NCBI GenBank assembly: GCA_032164295.1
Contig: JAJHTX010000009.1
Coordinates: 1,674,001-1,738,000 of the forward strand
Length of the DNA: 64,000 bases
Reading direction: 5' to 3'
DNA from: Inonotus obliquus
Lineage: Eukaryota; Basidiomycota; Agaricomycetes; Hymenochaetales; Hymenochaetaceae
Shown here piece after piece: positions 1-11,927 of this stretch. The number at the start of each line of letters is the position of its first letter. Within the stretch, counting starts at the first letter, position 1. A model generated the notes under the pieces. The model was not told the DNA's origin and did not search any database. It worked only from the letters and a program-made list of their open reading frames with translations. The position numbers were made by a program, and so were the translations under genes.

Positions 1-1545
1 GTACGATAGCCACGCACAGATGAACTTCCTTTCTGTGCACCTGACTAGTTCATCAGTTTTGCGAAACTCGTGAGCTTCGATGACTCTAACCAGTGAGGAG
101 CTGGCGATCGAAAATTGTCGCGGCCGAAGCAGGGGAAATAGGTCGAATATGTAGTCCCTTGGTATATTCAGTGATCGAAATTCGGCTACGACCTCGCGTA
201 TGGTTCGTCTTGGGCGAGTGACATATTCGTATAGTTCATCCTACAGCTAGTGAGGATATCGCCAGTCGGGCTGATTCTAACAACAGAGACTCACGGCACC
301 TTCTTCTGTACAAAACTCACTCAGTTTATCTCTTTCCATCTCGTTCGTTGCGAAGTGTCTGAGCAGCCTGAAGAAGGATCTTCGCGGCACAGAATTTATG
401 TCAAGGTGTCGCGTGAATAGTCGTCTAATGGTCGTCCGTCTTGGAATGCGTTCTGATAATGACCAGACTCGGAGGGTGATGAACTTTGGTGAGTGAGAGT
501 TGCTGGTATAGTACTTACATTGCTCGGTGGGAGAAACGATGATTTCATCGTCAGCGGAAAGAGTCCATCCCACGCTGTCCAGGAATGATTCAACATCCGA
601 GGAAGGCTGTGTTGGATGTATTACAGCAACATCGCCCGGTGAATAGCTATCGAAGGTGAGTGGATCAGTTCATTCCCAATACAAAGAAAGATCGCTTTTC
701 GGACATAATATCCTCGTTCAAGTCTAACTCGAAATGTCTCACATCCTGGAACCAGTCCGATGCAGTGATGCGTTTGTTTTCTCGTACTGTCGCTAAATGA
801 TAGCCACTGCACTTGGCAAAAGGGTCGTCATCGGGACCTAACTTTCCCCCTGAGATGGCTGTTATAGACACTCGTGGTGCTGGAAGTGCGGTGGCATCTT
901 CGGATGTCCCTTCCGGTGGTGGAGGGAGCAATTCTTCCAGCGCAGAAAACACCCGAGGTACCCATGCATCTAGAGCACCTTCTGCTCTGTCGTCCACCGC
1001 GTGAGTGTACACACATACACTTCTCAAGAACCAAGACCCACCCAAGTGGATGTTGCTCGTCCCCTTCACCACGTATACACATTTCCTGTGCTCCGAGGCT
1101 CTGAAGTCTACGCGACAGCTTCTTCGCAGCCCAGCAGAACTTTTCGTACGCACTATCACCTAAACCGAACACCGCGAAGTGCAAGTCCTCGAAAATATAG
1201 CTAGGGAGTTCGGCACGGAGAAGCATATTCCACATGGGTGTCATTGACCGAGGCTCGATCCCAGAACCGGTGGTGGAAACGACAAAAATGACGAGTTGTT
1301 CATGTATAAGTTCCTCCTGAATGCTTTTGTTAAGTGCCAGGAAGTGCGAGAGTCCTAGATTGACATACAACTGGATATGCATCAACGCTGAGAAGTCTGA
1401 CAGAAAACAGGCGACGACGGGCCTCGCGAGTGAGCTGCTCTGCTACATCGAGTGCATTGCCGGTTTCTGTGGCGTACAGCATGAGGACGTTGCGGTCATG
1501 GTCGTCGTGAAAGTGGGAGCCAAAGCTGGCGTCAACAACGGACAT
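1..1545 (-). CDS. TAH18: NADPH-dependent diflavin oxidoreductase, Tah18/NDOR1 (copy A, 3' end outside window)
   Basis: Tah18 passes electrons from NADPH through FAD and FMN to Dre2 in cytosolic Fe-S cluster assembly. Read on the minus strand, the first exon starts with MSVVDASFGS and carries the FMN loop ATETGNALDVAE. Later exons give VVSTTGSGIEPRSM and VFGLGDSAYEKF (flavodoxin fold), then the FAD-domain motifs HLDINSVPRRSFF and RPRQFSIASS. The FAD/NADPH part runs off position 1. Introns of about 50 nt are needed after DAYPV, after QHPLG and around LNEDI. The stretch near 770-790 is in frame (ENKRITASDWF), unlike copy B at 37615, so this copy looks better preserved. The segment after VSPTEQ is either translated through or spliced in a way I could not resolve. 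Family assignment is strong; whether the gene works depends on sequence outside the window. Confidence 0.82.
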
Positions 1546-2322
1546 GGTGACGAGTATCATCCATCCATAAAACCAAGGCTATCTGATAAGATCCTGTCGC
1601 ACGACAAAATTCATTTCTCACGATATCATCATGATAGTGAAAAACAGCAATATCCATTATATTTCGAAACTCTTTCCTTTCCCTTGCATACCCTCCCTTC
1701 TGCACGATTCGTGGAAGAAGATTGCGAGTAACAAAAGGGCGAACAAAAAGCAAATTGGGACGAGGTAGCGTGTGGGACCCGGAGCACAAAATGTAAAGTC
1801 AGCAATGACATGATACGGGGCTTTTACGGGCATTCAGCTAAACGCTCGGTAAGTGAAAGGTCTACCTACAAGGTAATCTGCGCTTTTTCTGATGCTCGTC
1901 AACATTCGAAAGTCCAAGTTCAATGACAAACCATTAAACAACAGAGAACTTGTCCATCTGGCATGAGACACTTCTTTTGCTTTGCTTTGCACACTGATAA
2001 GAGATGATCGTCATGGAAGATGAACCCCCAATGCTACATCCCGGTGCACCCACACAAGACCCGTGGGTCAACTGTACGGTCAACTGTACAACTGCTGGTA
2101 AATCCATAAGCCTGTGAGGGATGTGAAGGGAGACGAGGAATTCTTTTCTGATGCCTCAATCCGGGATGGTGAAAAACATCGGACAACTTCCCCAGGGCAT
2201 GCTCGAAAAACGAAATGTCGCAATCTCCTCGCACATTTTTACTTGGGTGAAGAACACTGAACAGTCACGCGCCACGCTGACAACGGTTGTGGGTCCCATT
2301 GTGGTGCTAACGATTTGCATCG
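1..2322 (-). repeat. Arm A of a long inverted duplication (Tah18 plus its upstream region)
   Basis: The reverse complement of this segment matches 36893-39154 over its whole length, including about 780 bases upstream of the Tah18 start. Similarity ends near 2322, after cgatttgcatcg. The arm continues beyond the left window edge, so its full length is unknown. Small indels and substitutions separate the arms, for example around 1550-1620. Confidence 0.9.
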
Positions 2323-3560
2323 AACAAGTCCTAAATCCTCAGATTTTCACAGCTTCCTTAGAGACGAGCCATAGTATCCTTTGAACAACTCGGCGAGAAA
2401 AAGAAGAATTCAGGCCTCGCTCGATGAACGGGGCGTCAATGCCGCCTGACGCAATGAGCATTGTTCCCCAGCATTGCCAAAATCTGGATATGTGATACAT
2501 TGAAGGAAGAAAATACCTTTGTAGTGATGTCATCCCCTCCTCCACATTGATCAGAGCAAATCAGTGCCCAACACATAACATGGAAGGCCAATTTTTATGC
2601 GCTCCGTACTTCGCTTCGATACCTTGCGCTAGAATACTGTGTTCCGCGACAGGGTGCCCTCCAACCAAACCTTCTTCAAGACGTACTCACTAGGTTATCT
2701 CGGATCCAATTCGTGTTACTTCCATAACCTCGAAGTATGATCTTCGATACAATCAACCACAGAACACGAGAATGCCTGAACAGGATCGTGAGCGTCTTGA
2801 GCAACATCGACTAACCATACCATGCTTGTTCTCCGTCGACCGTTGTCCTTAAGGATAGGTTAACTACTCAGCAGTCTTATTGGCAGCTATCAGGAGTGAA
2901 AGTACTTCATCACCATAGATAGATTCATAAGAATTCCGTGTTGTTGCAAGTGCAACTGTGACGACGAAGAAAGCTCAAAAGTGAAAAGGTCAGGTTAACA
3001 AATTTCATTGTAAATAATAAGAATGGCTTGTGGCCATTGTACAAAGGACCGGTCAGGTGTCACATCACGTGACTTCTTCGTGTCGTTACGTCAGGCGACA
3101 ATAGTCACGGTGTGGCGCACAGACGCATCAATTATGTGTCCATAGTTTTTCGCCTACGCGAGTCAAGAGCGCAGGTTCGTCAATTGCTCAGCCTGTTTCT
3201 GTCAAAGCACGACTCAGTCGAATGGGTTTGCTAGGCAAAGTATCACCTGTGGGTTGTGGCAACATCGCGATGTCTGCTGGACAGCTTCTCGGGTCAAGGC
3301 GTCGACTCCTCGAACATACCTGAAACCGCGGAACGATGATCTATCGCCTCACAAATATCCCACCAACTCCTCGTCCGATAATACATGTCGAAGCGGTGTC
3401 GAAACAACCCTGACTGGAGAGTCCGCATCGTGATAGATCGGTAAAAGGATAGATAGCCTTTGCATAGTACCGGTTGGCGTTCATTCCGCGCCGTCTTTGT
3501 CGCTTACGGTGACCGAGGAAGAACAATAGGTTCACCGCAGATGTTTATCCACACTAACTA
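2323..3560. other. Intergenic, no convincing gene
   Basis: Short open frames here show no recognisable motif or codon pattern. The only identifiable item is the retrotransposon tail at 2997-3042. A TCACATCACGTGAC E-box-like stretch lies at about 3060-3073. Confidence 0.5.
2997..3042 (-). mobile_element. Severely 5'-truncated copy of the non-LTR retrotransposon 3' tail
   Basis: This 46-bp stretch, containing GTAAATAATAAGAATGGCTT, nearly matches the 3' terminus of the full element at 25148-25195. On the minus strand it ends at the same point. That fits a dead-on-arrival insertion left by incomplete reverse transcription, or a short element that borrows the same tail. Confidence 0.6.
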
Positions 3561-3614
3561 GCGTCTATTCCACTTCTCGTTGTGAAATTCCGTTGAGCAA
3601 AAGGAGCATGCTTA

Positions 3615-3774
3615 CCTTGTTTTTGCGGGTCACGTCGACCTTGTCTTGGTGGACCAAGAAAGCGAGAAGATCCGACATTGCTTGAGCGTCAAAGACTCCC
3701 GAGCGTGACTGTTCCCAAAATTCCCGGAAGGAGAAATCGAAGCCTCCCGACGAAGCTCGCGAAACTCGCCGCAT
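3615..3774 (-). CDS. Possible first exon of an unidentified gene
   Basis: A clean open stretch starts with MRRVSRASSG and includes FREFWEQSRSGVFDAQAM and AFLVHQDKVDVTRKN, followed by a good donor (AAG|GTAAGC). It lies divergent from the small mitochondrial gene at 4027, about 250 bp away, as expected for a shared promoter region. I could not extend it convincingly downstream: candidate second exons hit stops quickly. It may be a truncated gene or a short gene with an exon I missed. The family is not recognised. Confidence 0.35.
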
Positions 3775-4026
3775 GGTTGCCTTTTACGGTAATTATACAA
3801 GCCTACACCTCTCTTCAGACAACGCAATGCATCATACCACCTGTGCGAACTAACGGGTCAGCCTCGGGTGCAACTACAAAAGTCTTCCCGAACAATTACG
3901 CGGTTCCGATGTGGTTCCCATGATTGCAAGTATAAAAACCTGCGCCCATTGGAACAGAATGGAACGACATAGTCCTCACACCTAGATTGCATCTTTCGTT
4001 TTCTCATCGCCTCATCCATCTGCACC

Positions 4027-4385
4027 ATGTCTCTTCTCCGAGTTGCTTCCCGACAGGCTACACCCATTATTGCCCGTGCTGGACGACAACAGGCGCGTCA
4101 AGCATCTGGTGGCGCACCACACTTCGATCCCTTCGCCGTTGACCCCGTACGTCCCCTCTCCGTATTCCAGAATCCTAAACCTTTTACTGACGAAGTACAA
4201 CCCAGAATAATAAAAGGCAGAAATTCCTCTACTACTCTGCTATGGCTGGTGCATTCTCGGCCCCTGTATTTGCTATCAAGTATCAGCTGTGCGTGTTTTC
4301 CTTGTTGAAACTTTTATTCAGTCAATATTCTGACGTAGGTGTAATCAGAAACAAGGCAAAGTACGATACACGAAGCTTTGGATGA
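4027..4385 (+). CDS. Small mitochondrial inner-membrane protein, probably cytochrome c oxidase subunit VIII-like
   Basis: Exons 4027-4146, 4206-4288 and 4349-4385 join to a 79-residue protein. The N-terminus (MSLLRVASRQATPIIARAGR) is Arg- and Ala-rich without acidic residues, typical of a mitochondrial presequence. After DPFAVDPNNKRQKF comes one hydrophobic segment (YYSAMAGAFSAPVFAIKYQL) and a short basic tail (NKAKYDTRSFG). Length and layout match fungal Cox8/COX7C-type complex IV subunits, which have one membrane span followed by a short polar tail. A second acceptor at 4338 would give a different, longer tail; I prefer the one at 4348 because it yields the family-like end. Another small respiratory-chain subunit is possible. 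Confidence 0.5.
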
Positions 4386-4738
4386 ACATCCTCAGCGTTC
4401 TCCGCCACTATTAATTCATTTGCCTCCGTCTCGCATACGGACCTGATCCTCAAAATATTCTATTTATTCAATCGCTCTCTTCTACCCTTCGGATTATATG
4501 ACCTTGGAAGCAAATTAACTTGTACATGGCTGATTGTATTCTGTACGATATGAATGAAGATACCAAAGTATTGGCAACCAATTTTTTCGTGAATCTCCGA
4601 GTGAATTTATTTGGATCGATAGATCCACCGTGGGAAAGATGACGTACTAACACGTCTCCTTTCGACCTGACGCGTGCCGCGAAACGACACAACTTGAACT
4701 CAACCTCCTCCTTCTCAACCCATCTCTTCCAACCAACC

Positions 4739-5647
4739 ATGACAGTCTAGTGAGGCATCTTCAGTTCTATGGTTCAATGGAAATGCTAATGATACATTAA
4801 ATAGCTACTCGTTGACGTTCCTCTTACTTGCTGCCGAAATGGTCACATTTTGCGCAGTAGTAGCCCCACTCCCACACGCCGTTCGCAAACGCGTATTTTC
4901 CTTCCTTTCCGAATCCCCAATCGTCGGGAAAATAGCATATGGTCTCAAAATTGCTTTCATGTACGCCTATCTCTTTGCTCTGCTTCACACCTTGTAATGG
5001 CGCGACATCTGATCCATATGCTTGTAACCGAAACAGTTTCGTGACGGTCTTATTCGTCGACGCCCTCCAACGCATGATTCGTATTACAGCAGAAGCAGAA
5101 GCTGCAAAGGCAAACGGTACGGGTGCCTCACAAGACGTACGCACGGAGACAAACGTCGCCGCACGTAAATTCTAGTGAGTCGCGTGATTCAATGCCGTGA
5201 ACTGCAACTTGAATCTTGTATGTACAGCGCTCAGCGTAACATGTACCTAACGGGTTTCACGCTATTCCTGTCTCTTTGCCTCACCCGAACGTTCTACATT
5301 GTACTTGACCTCATTCATGCGCAAGAAGAATACGCAAAGCTGAAGAAATCGACTGAGGTATTTCCTCGTTTCCTCCGGATTGTGAGTACTGACGTCCGCA
5401 CCTTCCAGAGCTCCGGCAAGTCCGGTGAAAACGTTGAAGAATTGAAGAAGAAACTTGCTGCGGCTGAGGCACGTGCGCGTGATTTCGGTGAGTCGATCAG
5501 GTTCTTACATCGCTGATGTCAGCCCATAATACATCAATATCAGATACCCTCAAGAAACAATCCGAAGCGCAAGCGCGTGAATATGATCGCCTTGCAGATG
5601 ATTACAACAAGGCAACAGGTTCGATATCGGACAAGCGTAAGGACTGA
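4739..5647 (+). CDS. BAP31/Bap29-family endoplasmic reticulum membrane protein (Yet-like)
   Basis: Six exons (4739-4749, 4805-4960, 5037-5174, 5228-5357, 5409-5487, 5544-5647) join to 205 residues. The first exon is only 11 nt and gives MTVY; splicing to 4805 yields the family start MTVYYSLTFLLLAAEM. Three hydrophobic spans follow (around residues 5-25, 45-65 and 110-130), including FVTVLFVDALQRM and RNMYLTGFTLFLSL. A charged coiled coil ends the protein (NVEELKKKLAAAEARARDF to YDRLADDYNKATG). BAP31 proteins act as ER cargo receptors and quality-control factors. No KKXX retrieval signal is visible at the C-terminus (SISDKRKD). The gene converges on NPR3, with about 390 bp between stop codons. 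Confidence 0.9.
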
Positions 5648-6033
5648 TGACCAAAGCATCGAAGCAGTGTGATGCGCCTTTGCGCAATTCCATCATTCAC
5701 TGCTCCGCAGGTTTTCATTTCACTCTAAAACTGTGACCGTGCTTGCACAATCAATGTACTATATGCACCGCTTGGAAATTAATGTTTAGCCTCTCCCAAG
5801 AAGTACGTGAGACGGTATTTGTCTGGTCCTTTCGCGCCTGGTACCTCGAAAGGGACTCTAAGACCGGTATGCTAATGAGTCTGCTGTTTGGCTCGATGTC
5901 GACTTTTAGCGATGGACGTTTCGACGGCTCGCTAGCTAATCTGAAATATCTGCTGCAAGATGATCGGGGAACTCGAAAAGAAAGGTTGCGTCGTTCGTCG
6001 AAGCATAAGTGAGGGGCGAAATCTAGTAAAGAG

Positions 6034-8819
6034 TCATGCAGGATGGAGCGAAGTAAGTAACTAAGGACAAAGGCAAATTGAATCAGTTTGATTATGGGTA
6101 AAATTGTAAGAGAATAACTTACAAATTCATCATACTGTTGTAAAACCTCCTTGAGTTGTCGGCGTTTAATATCCGCACGGTAAAGAATTTCGGCATCCGT
6201 TCGTTTCCCGTCAAAGAACTGGTTGATCCTATTCATCACAAATCAGAATCAGAACGATATTGGATGGGTTAATTATAGTCAGAAAGGCCAGAGGATAAAA
6301 GAATGATATCAAATTCACTTACAATCGGAAACGTTTTGCAACTTCCTCAGGCTTCCCCTCCGACATCGCCTCAATCCACTCTTGCTGGAGCGGCGTGGCT
6401 TGGCCGGGCTCGGGAATAACGGAAGGTAAATGATTAAAGTCCCTCTGATCACCTTTACACTCAGCATCATCTTCCTCCCCACTTCCATCTCCACCCTCTT
6501 CGCTATCTTCCGCAACAGCCTCCGATAGATTATCCTCCTCGTCACCGCCATCATCATCATCGGCAGTAGCGGGATATCGCAACCTTGAATGCGATCGAAG
6601 TTCATTATCTCCATTCTCAGCGTCCACGCGCCTCATTCTTGACCTCCCGCGAGTCGTAAAAGCATCATGCTGCTTAAAACTCTGTGCAATACCACTTTCA
6701 GCAGCACCACCCGACTGACTCGAGCGTCTCCTCGATCGACTCCGTGCAACAAACGACTCGGCAAAAATCCCACCAATAACGATTTGCCTCTCCAAACCCA
6801 TCTGACCTCCTGATCCGCGTCTCGCATCTAGGCTATGTCTTGTCGAAGACAAGCACCTTTTGAGTCGTTTCTTTGCCGCTCTTTCACGCCGCCTTCGGAC
6901 ACGCTGTTTGATTTCAGGTGTCGCTACAATGCGAATGTGTAAATGCAACGCGACGATCAATTCACGGCGAAGGAGCCATACGACAACGTCTTGGTAGACC
7001 GGAATGAGATCTTTTGACCTTACAGCGCAGGTGAAGAAGTCAAGCGAACTCGCGGATGATGAAGTGGCCGCATTAATCGCAGAGTCGATTGCATGAGAAG
7101 TCGATCGTGTGTGAGAAGAAGGGGAAAAAGGCGTTGACGCGGATGATGAGGATGATGAGGTATTTGAGATTGCGGCAAAGAGCTTGGGTAATGGTGGAAT
7201 AGCTGGATGTTGGAAGGCTTTCTCAAACTCAGCGGAAAGTCCCGGAAGTCTTTGACACAACAGTCAGAATAATGACATCGGATAGTTAGCTGGGCTCACG
7301 GGTGTTCCATCTTTGAAGTAAGGGCGAATACAGAACGAAGCCCTCTGTGAACCGTATCGACAATCTTGGCTCGTCGATGGTAGACCAACCAACGAACAGT
7401 TGGATACACCTGGCGCTCGAGGTCCCAATCGAGCGAATGTGCAATGTCGGCAAGACTATCAGAAATGAGCATGCTGGCACATGAGAATGAATTGACTACC
7501 CACGAATCAAAAACAGAGACTGTCTCAAGGAACTGGACCAACCCTTCAGCTAATAACTGGTCCTCTGGACTAAGTCCGGGACGAGATAGGTTCATCTTCA
7601 AGTCATTTTGATCTTCCTCCATATCATACAACAACAAACTTTTCCATGGCGCTAATGTCGGCAAGCCCCACCCAAAGCTGAGTTCCGGCCCCCAGCTCAC
7701 CGCATCTGGGTCAGGGTGCTCAACGAAATCCGGATTCTCTTCTTCCACATGTAGAAGTTTATCAAGTTGCGGAGGAAGCTGAACCTCTACTCCCACGTCA
7801 TTCAGGACTAATCGCGCGATTGAGTTAGACTTGACAGCCTCGTAAAGCGTCTTCATCGCGCGCGCAAGAGATGAACTGTCGAGCGCTTGGCCAACATATT
7901 CAGAGAAAGGTGCACCGCGAGAGATCGAGCTTTCACGCAGTGTACCGAGCATCTCGCATTCAGTGTCCACAAAGCGGCGTAAGACTTGTTCTTGATAAAG
8001 TACGGCCGTCACGGTAAACGCAAGTTGCTCGTATATGACGTGAAAATACTTGAATACATTCCCCGAAGCTGACGACGATGGATCCGGTAGGTCAATAACG
8101 AATACAAGGTGGAAAGTATGTGGAGGCGATGTTCCCGGTATTGCTGGTGTAGCGGGCTCCTCTTTAGCGGTCGCCTCGGGTATTGGAGAAGGAGGTTGAG
8201 AACCTGAAGGCTCCTTCGAAGCGTGACGCGCTCCTCTCCCTCGCGGCCTCTTGAATCGCCATCCGCCATCAGGGTCTGCACATACCGGATGGCCGATGAA
8301 TGCCAAGTCATCAACAACAAGCTCAAACTTCTGGTGACACATATCGTCCTTCGGACAGAGAATGCTAGCAAGAAATTCCGCCGGGTAACCTAACAAAATA
8401 TCGTATGCGTGCTCGTCAGAAGCGTATTTCTGCCGGTTGTTATCATTATCGTAGCGTTTCGTATCCTTATTTGAGGGGGAGGCGTGCCGTGAGCCAGGAT
8501 GTGATCTGGTCGCAAAGTTGAGAACCGTCGGACGCTCACGTTGCACTCTGGGACGCTTCCACTCATACTCCCATTCATCCAGCTCCGGATCATCATAAAT
8601 AGATATGTTCTGCTGACTCCCGTTGTTTCCGTCTGTTTTTGGATCGTAGTTCGTCGCTGCAACCCAGACATTGTCGAAGAAGAGACTTCTCTCGTCAGGA
8701 CGCGGTTTTGGACGCGCGAGCCTCGGCTGAATCGACGGAAATGGCGGCCAATGAAATACAAGGTTGGATCCTTTCGCCGATGAGGTCACAAACAGAACTG
8801 ACAACAGCGATTCCGCCAT
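6034..8819 (-). CDS. NPR3: Nitrogen permease regulator 3 homologue (SEACIT/GATOR1 subunit)
   Basis: NPR3 works with NPR2 and Iml1 as the GTPase-activating complex that restrains TORC1 when amino acids are scarce. The start at 8819 gives the family N-terminus MAESLLSVLFVTSSAKGSNL followed by VFHWPP. Further conserved blocks are ILLGYPAEFLASILCPK, FHLVFVIDLPDP, FGWGLPTLAPWKSLLLYD and, near the end, QFFDGKRTDAEILYRADIKR. The last exon is tiny (6034-6060) and gives LLTSLHPA after YDEF, as in other family members. A 48-nt intron sits inside FDSLADIAHSLDW. The middle contains long low-complexity acidic and Ser-rich stretches, common in fungal NPR3. No lesions were seen. Confidence 0.92.
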
Positions 8820-9718
8820 TCTCAAGAGAGTCGGCAAAATGGCAGAGGTTGGTTGAAATCCTTCCCTTTTCCGGAAGGTTTGATCTGCGTACGTTATCGT
8901 CCCGGGTAGATCACATGCCAGCTTCGCCTTTGTCACCCACCTCTTCGTAGTGTTCTCCATCGCAGAGCGTGTAGGAAGTTTATGCGGGGCAATAGGATGC
9001 GGTGCATATCTATACGACTGTGTTTTCACCCCTTTCATCTCAAAGAAACCTGACCAATCCAACTCACATCACAGCCTACGCCGTTGGTTTCTGGATGGCC
9101 CGATGGCCCATAGACATTTACTCATGCCGCATCTATTCGGCAAGACTCAAGAGCCTTGACCAGACCGCTATCGACTAATAATGGTGGATCGTGGCCTGCA
9201 GAATACCAAAGTTCTTGAGAATTCTCATGAGTAGCTCATCTCACCTCATTGGCTCACCGGTTGAGAATTACTCAGGCACAATTAGACATATTTTCCTGGT
9301 AGAGCCTTACACTCTAAGGTGGTCACTTCTATCAAATATAGAGTAAGTTCCCGGTGTCAATACTCACTGCGACGCGCTGAAGTCTCTCCGACCGGAGAGG
9401 TCTCCCATCTGTCAATGGACAAGACGGATTTTGCCCGAATGGCGTGCCTTCGAACCCTTTGGCATTCGGGAGGTGGTCTCGTTTGATTCCTCATTGTGAA
9501 CGACGGCGCCTTGCAGTTGGCAACGCTCTGTTCTCACCACGGTCGAGAACAAGCAAAGCGTCTGACTAGATATTTGGAAATGATACACGATCCCTGCTCC
9601 GGTGGACCGGTAGAGGTCAATCGCTACATCGAAACATGCACTCAACGGTACTGTACTACACCACCCGCTCGAGCTACATTCGTAGCCAAATAAATTTACG
9701 TGATATGCCCAGAGAAAG
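8820..9718. other. Intergenic, nothing recognised
   Basis: Upstream region of NPR3 plus unassigned sequence. The open frames are short and lack motifs. Confidence 0.4.
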
Positions 9719-10597
9719 TTAGATTAATCTAGTTTCGCTGTAATGCAAAATTGCATCTATGGAGCGCCTAGAGACCACCTCAATCAATGAAGTGGTTGTT
9801 GACTGTGATGATCGACTCCTTTGCGCGCGGTGACTCGATGCAGCTGAACGTGGCTCGGCTTGTGCCTCAGATACCGGGTTTCTTTCTCGTTTACTCGACC
9901 GACGGTCGAGTAGACGAGATGCAACGTTCCATGACAACGTCGTGGTTTGCGAAGCTATGCCATCAGTCTTGTAGAACTCTTCCCTCAGATTAATGAGGAG
10001 CCTTGGTCCAAGGATCGTCATGACGGTAATAGCGAATGTTTGGTATGCGTTCATCTGTCCACTTAGGAATCGCCTGAAACTCTGAGTTCGAAACGGGACA
10101 ATATGTTTGTCGCACAAGAACTAGTGGCTGTTCATCTTGTACTGGATCCACCTATCGTATCTGCAATTCCGACTTCAGTAATAAAGGCTAGCACTGTGCC
10201 GACCAAGCAAACAATGAATAGTCAGTGGTGTAACATCGTATCTCAGCATTCACACAAGAGGCTATAATGAGAAAGCACTCTACATAGCAGAATATGCGGC
10301 AGAGTTTCCCGCAATGAAGGTCGCCATGTTGGGATACTGTCCGGAGTGAGCCATCTGTACTGGGACATGCGAGTCTCGGATAGCTTCATAATCGCCAGGT
10401 CCTCGAAGCTTCCTGAGTGCTAATTCTAAAAGGAGCAACTCCACAGGTGCGTGCGGTAGCCATCCAATGGAGGACATTGGAAGGATGTAGCACATGAGAG
10501 TCCTCCTGAATAGTCTTCCAAACTCGTCGAATTGTGTGCACTCTACACGAGCCACTGAGGCATATGCTTTGCAGCAGCTACTGACTCGGCAAGCCAT
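9719..10597 (-). pseudogene. Possible remnant of a multi-pass membrane protein (DUF6533-like)
   Basis: Minus-strand segments read HAPVELLLLELALRKLRG (about 10440) and, downstream, QTFAITVMTILGPRLLINL followed by a Ser/Arg-rich polar tail ending SETRLI. The motif ILGPRLLINLRE is reminiscent of the last membrane span of the large Agaricomycete DUF6533 family. The expected earlier spans are missing or scrambled, so this is at best a fragment. The resemblance is from memory of family motifs, not an alignment. Confidence 0.3.
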
Positions 10598-11927
10598 ATG
10601 CTTGGATTACGTCAAATCCCAGCACAGTGATCATCAAGACAATTAACAAGACAAGTACCTTCTTCGACTTTTCATATAATACATATATGCGCACTTGAAG
10701 AATTACTTCCACCCGGACATCAGAGGTCAGATGCTACAAGACGTCTGAGAGCTATAAGTCTCACTTTCTGAAAAGAGCATAATTACAGGGCCAGGGGTGA
10801 CATATTGATAACCACAGAAACCTTGGGGTTCCGATGTCGCACGAGTTAACTTGGAAGACGACATGAAGAGAAAGCAAACCTCTTGTCCAGGACGACATCA
10901 CATTCTGAGATAATTAAGCCTGTGATCCTGTACGAGCTAGAAGTATTATACTCACCCAGTGCTGTAGTTGAAACACCCCTGTATCATTCCACAACTCTGG
11001 AGATGAATACAGTGGCTTGTCTGCGCAAAGGTTGAGCCACATCGACCATTCGAAGCTGAGATAATCTTACACGAGGAATATGCCACCTGCGTACCGTGTC
11101 TGGTGAGCAATTAGCATAGATCCATTTACGATGGTGATATACAAAGCACACACCATCCAATAAAGGACCGTCACAAGGGTCTTTCTCCTTGACTATTGAC
11201 GGAAAGGATAAGTAACTGGATGACAAATGGTCGGTCAAGATTCATACCCGAATATACGCGACCTAATAGCAATTTGGAGAATATTCGGGTATAGAAAGAA
11301 TGACTGGACTGACCTCATCTTCGAAATGTAATACTTGTGCATTGTCCGTGAAGAAGAAAATGTATCCCTTACCAGAGTGATAAAAGAAAAGAGTGGTGCA
11401 ACAAAACGCGGTTGAGTTGGTTAGTAATCGAGGAAGCAATATTATAATGTCAATGGGCACATCAGGAAAAACCCTAACTTGGGAACCAAGAGAATGTAGA
11501 ATCGGCGGAATTTCCGAGAATAGTCCTCAAATCTCCATAACATTCTATTCTGTCAATTTCCAAGGTCCCCGTTCCGAGTTCCTGATGATTCCACTAGTTC
11601 CAGGCAGTTCTCCGTATTCTTTCCTTCTTTAATTGGTTAGCCAGAATATTCATGTTGCCTGGAAACGATATTAATATTATTGATGCCGAACTAAACTTAA
11701 ACCTAAATTTTGTTCAATCACAAATGGGGTAATCGCATATAACATCCGATGGCATTCTCCATATGGAATTGTTACATAATCATCCAATCATACTATCATT
11801 GGCCAATTACAATACTCAGTCCCATTCCAATCAATCCCATTCCGAGCCTTTACGAGCGGTTTTGTCGTCGTTCAACCTTACAGTTACGGTCAGCTAGGCT
11901 ATCTGACAGAAAATCTGAACATACTTA
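10598..11927. other. AT-rich region without a recognised gene
   Basis: Minus-strand frames at about 11100-11220 (CDGPLLDGVCFVYHHRKW) and 11300-11400 (YIFFFTDNAQVLHFEDEV, followed by a GTCAGT donor) look faintly coding, but I cannot assign them or join them. The segment 11640-11900 is AT-rich and repetitive-looking (CCCATTCCAATCAATCCC). A 12-bp inverted repeat is at 11244-11292. Confidence 0.35.
11244..11292. repeat. Perfect 12-bp inverted repeat (hairpin)
   Basis: ATACCCGAATAT at 11244-11255 is mirrored by ATATTCGGGTAT at 11281-11292 with a 25-nt spacer. No function is evident. Confidence 0.6.

Noticed and set aside
828..1385. Long minus-strand frame spanning several Tah18 exons
   Set aside because: It reads through introns in shifting frames; the conserved motifs fit a spliced Tah18 gene instead.
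3060..3073. TCACATCACGTGAC as a shared 5' element of the LINE (also near 32868)
   Set aside because: Similarity is limited to an E-box-like core that recurs elsewhere (for example 36452 and 62388), so it is probably coincidence.
8009..8761. Minus-strand frames overlapping NPR3
   Set aside because: Low-complexity shadows in other frames of the NPR3 coding sequence.
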